The notes beneath the pieces are model-generated. The model was not told the origin of the DNA. It made no database searches and saw only the letters and a program-made list of their open reading frames with translations. From Sphingobacterium sp. (GTDB lineage: Bacteria > Bacteroidota > Bacteroidia > SpSt-205): a DNA stretch of 10,098 bases. Numbering within the stretch: the first letter of the stretch is position 1; each line of letters starts with the position of its first letter. This document shows positions 7,433 through 10,098 of this stretch, in pieces. The position numbers and the translations under genes were made by a program. The stretch lies in assembly GCA_028276345.1 (NCBI GenBank), contig JAPYWM010000034.1, positions 1 through 10,098 on the forward strand, read 5' to 3'.

Positions 7433-7864
7433 TTAGCAGCAGGTTGGTGGGTTGATTTGGGCGATGCGGCGTTCGTGGCGCCCCCCCTCAAAGGGCGTCG
7501 CGAAAAAAACGTCTACGATAGCTTCCGCCTCTTGGGGGGTGAGGAAGCGCCCTGGCAGACAGAGGACATTGGCGTCGTTGTGGGCTCGGGCCAGACGGGC
7601 AATCTCCGGATTCCAGGCTAAGGCCGCCCGCACCTGCGGGTAGCGATTCGCTGTCATGCAGACGCCATTCCCCGTCCCACATATCAGGATTGCCCGCTGT
7701 GTCGGATCAAACTCCACCATCAGCCGATGCACCCACTGCGGGTAGTCGGTAGATTCCTCCGAGAAAGGCCCCACATCTATCACGTCGTACCGCGCCTTCA
7801 GATAAGTACGAAGGTGGCTCTTGAGCGCATAACCCGCATGATCACTGACAAGCCATACCCGCAT
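7433..7864 (-). CDS. rpiB: Ribose-5-phosphate isomerase B
   Basis: Interconverts ribose 5-phosphate and ribulose 5-phosphate in the non-oxidative pentose phosphate pathway, in the cytoplasm. From the ATG at 7864 the protein is 143 aa, close to the usual length of about 150. Visible motifs: SDHAGYALK (7-15, phosphosugar binding), CGTGNG (62-67) with the catalytic Cys62, ANRYPQVRAAL (72-81), AHNDANVLCLPGR (94-106) with the conserved His95, and GGRHERRIAQI (127-137), whose basic residues bind phosphate. The frame stays open upstream to another ATG at 7933, but the 23 added residues are unlike the family N-terminus, which starts right at the first beta strand. A TACTTTTG element 5 nt ahead of the ATG at 7864 also favours the shorter form. 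It is followed by the M28 peptidase gene after 5 bp. Confidence 0.94.
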   Translation of the reverse strand: MRVWLVSDHAGYALKSHLRTYLKARYDVIDVGPFSEESTDYPQWVHRLMVEFDPTQRAILICGTGNGVCMTANRYPQVRAALAWNPEIARLARAHNDANVLCLPGRFLTPQEAEAIVDVFFATPFEGGRHERRIAQINPPTCC

Positions 7865-7869
7865 CCTGC

Positions 7870-7877
7870 CAAAAGTA
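7870..7877 (-). promoter_or_regulatory. Candidate -7 promoter element for rpiB
   Basis: On the minus strand TACTTTTG matches the Bacteroidota consensus TAnnTTTG at all fixed positions. Only GCAGG separates it from the rpiB ATG, so transcription would begin at or next to the start codon, implying a leaderless message. No TTG is found at the expected -33 spacing; that area is occupied by the inverted repeat at 7889-7906. Confidence 0.4.
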
Positions 7878-7888
7878 GCGAAAAATCT

Positions 7889-7906
7889 GCCAGGGCTACC
7901 CCTGGC
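7889..7906. promoter_or_regulatory. Perfect inverted repeat in the rpiB/clpB divergent promoter region
   Basis: GCCAGGG-ctac-CCCTGGC is a perfect 7-bp inverted repeat with a 4-nt spacer, in the middle of the 67 bp between the divergent genes. Additional TGCCAG copies lie at 7888-7893 (part of the repeat) and 7915-7920. It could be an operator for either gene or a hairpin in a transcript crossing the region. It is not the CIRCE element (TTAGCACTC-N9-GAGTGCTAA) that HrcA binds at some heat-shock genes. Confidence 0.4.
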
Positions 7907-7931
7907 CCCTTCTTTGCCAGAAGTTTTCCAC

Positions 7932-10098
7932 ATGCGTTGGGAACAGTTTACCGTCCGGGCTCAGGAAGTGATTCAGCACGCCATCGAGCTCGGCCAAGCT
8001 TCTAAGCACAGCACAGTTGAAAATGGCCATCTCGTTTTGAGCCTCTTAGAGCGGGATGAGGCGATAACGCCGTACCTTTTGCAGAAGGCGGGGATAAGTG
8101 CGCCTTCTCTAAAGCAGCAGGTATCAGCCTGGCTCCAACGGCAGGCTACGTTACAAGGGGGAACGGGGTCGCCGACCCTGGGCCCTTCCCTCCAAGAGAC
8201 CCTGAACAAAGCCCTCCAGCATGCCTCCCGCCTTAAAGACCAGTATGTGGGCATAGACCACCTTTGGCTCGCCCTCTCTGAAGCAAAAGATGATATTGGG
8301 CACCTTCTGCGCCAGCAGGGCCTGACTAAGGACACCATCGAGAAGGCCATGCAAGCCATCCGCAAAGGCCAGACCCTCTCCGATCCGAATGCGGAAGAGC
8401 GTTTCAACGCCCTCGGCAAATATGCTGTCGACCTTACCGCCCTCGCCCGCCAAGGGAAACTCGACCCCGTCATCGGCCGGGATGAGGAGATTCGCCGCAC
8501 GCTCCAAATCCTCGCTCGCCGCACCAAAAACAACCCCGTGCTCATTGGTCACCCCGGCGTGGGTAAAACCGCCATCGTGGAAGGGATCGCCCAGCGTATC
8601 GCTTCCGGCGATGTGCCCGAAACCCTCAAAAACAAACGGCTCTTCGCGCTGGATATGGCGGCGCTGCTCGCAGGGGCTATGTACCGGGGCCAATTCGAAG
8701 AGCGCCTCAAAGCCGTCGTCAAAGAAGCGACTGAGTCCGAGGGCGAAATCATCCTCTTCATCGATGAGATTCACAACCTCATCGGCGCCGGCAAAGCCGA
8801 AGGCGCTATGGACGCTGGCAACATCCTCAAACCCGCCCTCGCCCGTGGCGAGCTGCGCGTCATCGGCGCCACCACCCTCGACGAGTACCAGAAGTACATC
8901 GAAAAAGACAAAGCGCTGGAACGCCGCTTCCAGCCCGTCTATGTAGACGAACCCTCCGTAGAAGAAACCATCTCTATCCTGCGCGGCCTCAAGGAGCGCT
9001 ACGAAATCCATCACGGTATTCGCATTACGGACGAGGCTATCGTTGCTGCTGCGGAACTCTCTCACCGCTACATCACCGACCGCTTCCTCCCCGATAAGGC
9101 CATAGACCTCATTGACGAAGCCGCCGCTCGCCTGCGTCTCGCCCTGGATTCCCTCCCAGAACCCCTGGACCAGCTCGAGCGCCGCATCCGCCAATTAGAA
9201 ATCGAGCGCGAGGCTCTCAAACTCGACAAAAATGAAACCAAAGTCGCCGAAATCACCCGCCAGCTCGGTGAACTCTACAAAGAGCGGGAAGCCCTGCGTG
9301 CCCAGTGGGAACATGAAAAGCAGCTTATCCAGGCCATCCGGCAGCTGCAGGAGGAATTAGAACAGCTCCGCTTCGCTGCAGAAGAGGCGGAACGCCGCAC
9401 CGACTGGGGGAAAGCCGCCGAAATCCGCTACGGCCAAATCCCCGCTATCGAAAAGCAAATCAACGAACGCAAAGCCCAGTTGGATGAGCTTTCTCAGAAA
9501 GGGCAGCGCCTGCTGCGGGAAGAAGTAACAGCGGAGGATATTGCGGCGATCGTGAGTCGGTGGACGGGGATCCCCGTCTCGCGGATGCTCCAATCCGAGC
9601 GGGAAAAGCTCCTCCAGTTAGAGGCGATTTTGCATCAGCGCGTCGTAGGTCAGGACGAAGCGGTGCGGGCCGTAGCCAATGCCATTCGGCGAAGCCGCGC
9701 CGGCATCCAAGACCCCAACCGGCCCATAGGCTCCTTCCTCTTTATCGGACCCACCGGGGTTGGCAAGACTGAGCTGGCCAAGGCCCTGGCCGAAGCCCTC
9801 TTCAACACCGAGCAGGCCATGATACGCATAGACATGTCTGAGTACCAGGAAAAGCACAGTGTGAGCCGGCTCATTGGCGCGCCCCCGGGCTATGTGGGCT
9901 ATGAAGAGGGTGGCCAGCTCACCGAAGCCGTCCGCCGTCGGCCTTACAGCGTCATCCTCCTGGATGAAATCGAAAAAGCCCACCCCGACGTCTTCAATAT
10001 CCTCCTGCAAGTGCTGGATGATGGCCGCCTCACCGACGGTAAGGGCCGCACGGTCAACTTCAAAAACACCATCCTCATCATGACCTCCAATGTCGGCG
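7932..10098 (+). CDS. clpB: ClpB protein disaggregase (partial, C-terminus off the window)
   Basis: Hsp100 AAA+ chaperone that threads aggregated proteins through its hexameric pore together with DnaK, in the cytoplasm. 722 codons are visible, open to the right edge; a typical ClpB has about 860. Order: N-terminal domain (1-150); AAA1 with Walker A GHPGVGKT (206-213) and Walker B FIDE (Glu279); a full coiled-coil M domain (about 410-528), which distinguishes ClpB from ClpA and ClpC; RWTGIPVSRM linker; AAA2 with Walker A GPTGVGKT (606-613), GYVGYEEGG pore loop and Walker B LLDE (Glu679). Two non-consensus residues are His207 in the first Walker A (normally Glu) and Met250 in the AAA1 pore loop (normally Lys before Tyr251). 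The ATG at 7932 starts MRWEQFTVRAQEVIQHA, as expected for the family. Heat-shock control is likely but no known heat-shock operator is visible. Confidence 0.97.
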   Translation, partial: MRWEQFTVRAQEVIQHAIELGQASKHSTVENGHLVLSLLERDEAITPYLLQKAGISAPSLKQQVSAWLQRQATLQGGTGSPTLGPSLQETLNKALQHASRLKDQYVGIDHLWLALSEAKDDIGHLLRQQGLTKDTIEKAMQAIRKGQTLSDPNAEERFNALGKYAVDLTALARQGKLDPVIGRDEEIRRTLQILARRTKNNPVLIGHPGVGKTAIVEGIAQRIASGDVPETLKNKRLFALDMAALLAGAMYRGQFEERLKAVVKEATESEGEIILFIDEIHNLIGAGKAEGAMDAGNILKPALARGELRVIGATTLDEYQKYIEKDKALERRFQPVYVDEPSVEETISILRGLKERYEIHHGIRITDEAIVAAAELSHRYITDRFLPDKAIDLIDEAAARLRLALDSLPEPLDQLERRIRQLEIEREALKLDKNETKVAEITRQLGELYKEREALRAQWEHEKQLIQAIRQLQEELEQLRFAAEEAERRTDWGKAAEIRYGQIPAIEKQINERKAQLDELSQKGQRLLREEVTAEDIAAIVSRWTGIPVSRMLQSEREKLLQLEAILHQRVVGQDEAVRAVANAIRRSRAGIQDPNRPIGSFLFIGPTGVGKTELAKALAEALFNTEQAMIRIDMSEYQEKHSVSRLIGAPPGYVGYEEGGQLTEAVRRRPYSVILLDEIEKAHPDVFNILLQVLDDGRLTDGKGRTVNFKNTILIMTSNVG

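Noticed and set aside
7865..7931. CIRCE heat-shock operator ahead of clpB
   Set aside because: Neither TTAGCACTC nor GAGTGCTAA, nor a close variant, is present; the inverted repeat there has a different sequence and spacing.
7865..7933. N-terminal extension of RpiB to the ATG at 7933
   Set aside because: The added residues (MWKTSGKEGARGSPG...) do not resemble any RpiB N-terminus, and the extension would remove the divergent intergenic region.
8151..9194. A 347-codon open frame on the minus strand inside clpB
   Set aside because: It is antisense to the well-conserved clpB reading frame, and its Asp/Glu/Gly/Phe-rich translation shows no family features. It is a by-product of clpB codon choice.
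1..10098. CRISPR array, tRNA or rRNA gene, integrase, transposase or defence system
   Set aside because: No regularly spaced repeats, cloverleaf-like sequences, rRNA signatures or proteins of those families were seen on either strand.

Overview
The window looks like chromosomal DNA of a Bacteroidota bacterium, or a close relative, with moderately high GC. The main reasons are a GldF/GldG/DUF4340 module, the near absence of Shine-Dalgarno sequences ahead of otherwise convincing genes, and two matches to the Bacteroidota -7 promoter element TAnnTTTG just ahead of likely starts. The species cannot be named from this sequence. Seven genes lie on the minus strand and one, clpB, on the plus strand. 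Two genes are cut by the window edges: the DUF4340 gene at the left and clpB at the right.

Right part: clpB (disaggregase, plus strand) and rpiB (ribose-5-phosphate isomerase B, minus strand) diverge from a 67-bp intergenic region holding a perfect 7-bp inverted repeat. rpiB is followed after 5 bp by a secreted M28-family zinc peptidase gene, so these two probably share a transcript.

Middle: about 300 bp of non-coding DNA, with a 12-bp perfect palindrome and a small hairpin, separates the peptidase gene from two tandem paralogous DHA2-type (14-TM) major facilitator exporters. The two exporters share patches of identical nucleotide sequence at a constant offset of 1508 bp, which points to tandem duplication, perhaps with later gene conversion.

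Left part: the second exporter gene runs by a 4-nt overlap into gldF (ABC-2-type permease), then gldG (auxiliary periplasmic-domain subunit), then a DUF4340 membrane-anchored protein, with 4-nt overlaps throughout. This looks like one translationally coupled operon. No ABC ATPase (GldA type) is encoded in the window, so the transporter must use an ATPase from elsewhere.

Most of the window is ordinary housekeeping and transport content. The points most worth a second look are the coupling of a drug-type MFS exporter to an ATPase-less GldFG module, the patchy identity of the two exporters, two non-consensus residues in ClpB nucleotide-binding domain 1, and the very short or absent leaders inferred for rpiB and the upstream exporter. 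I found no clear sign of a wholly new system, and no rRNA, tRNA, CRISPR array, insertion sequence or integrase.
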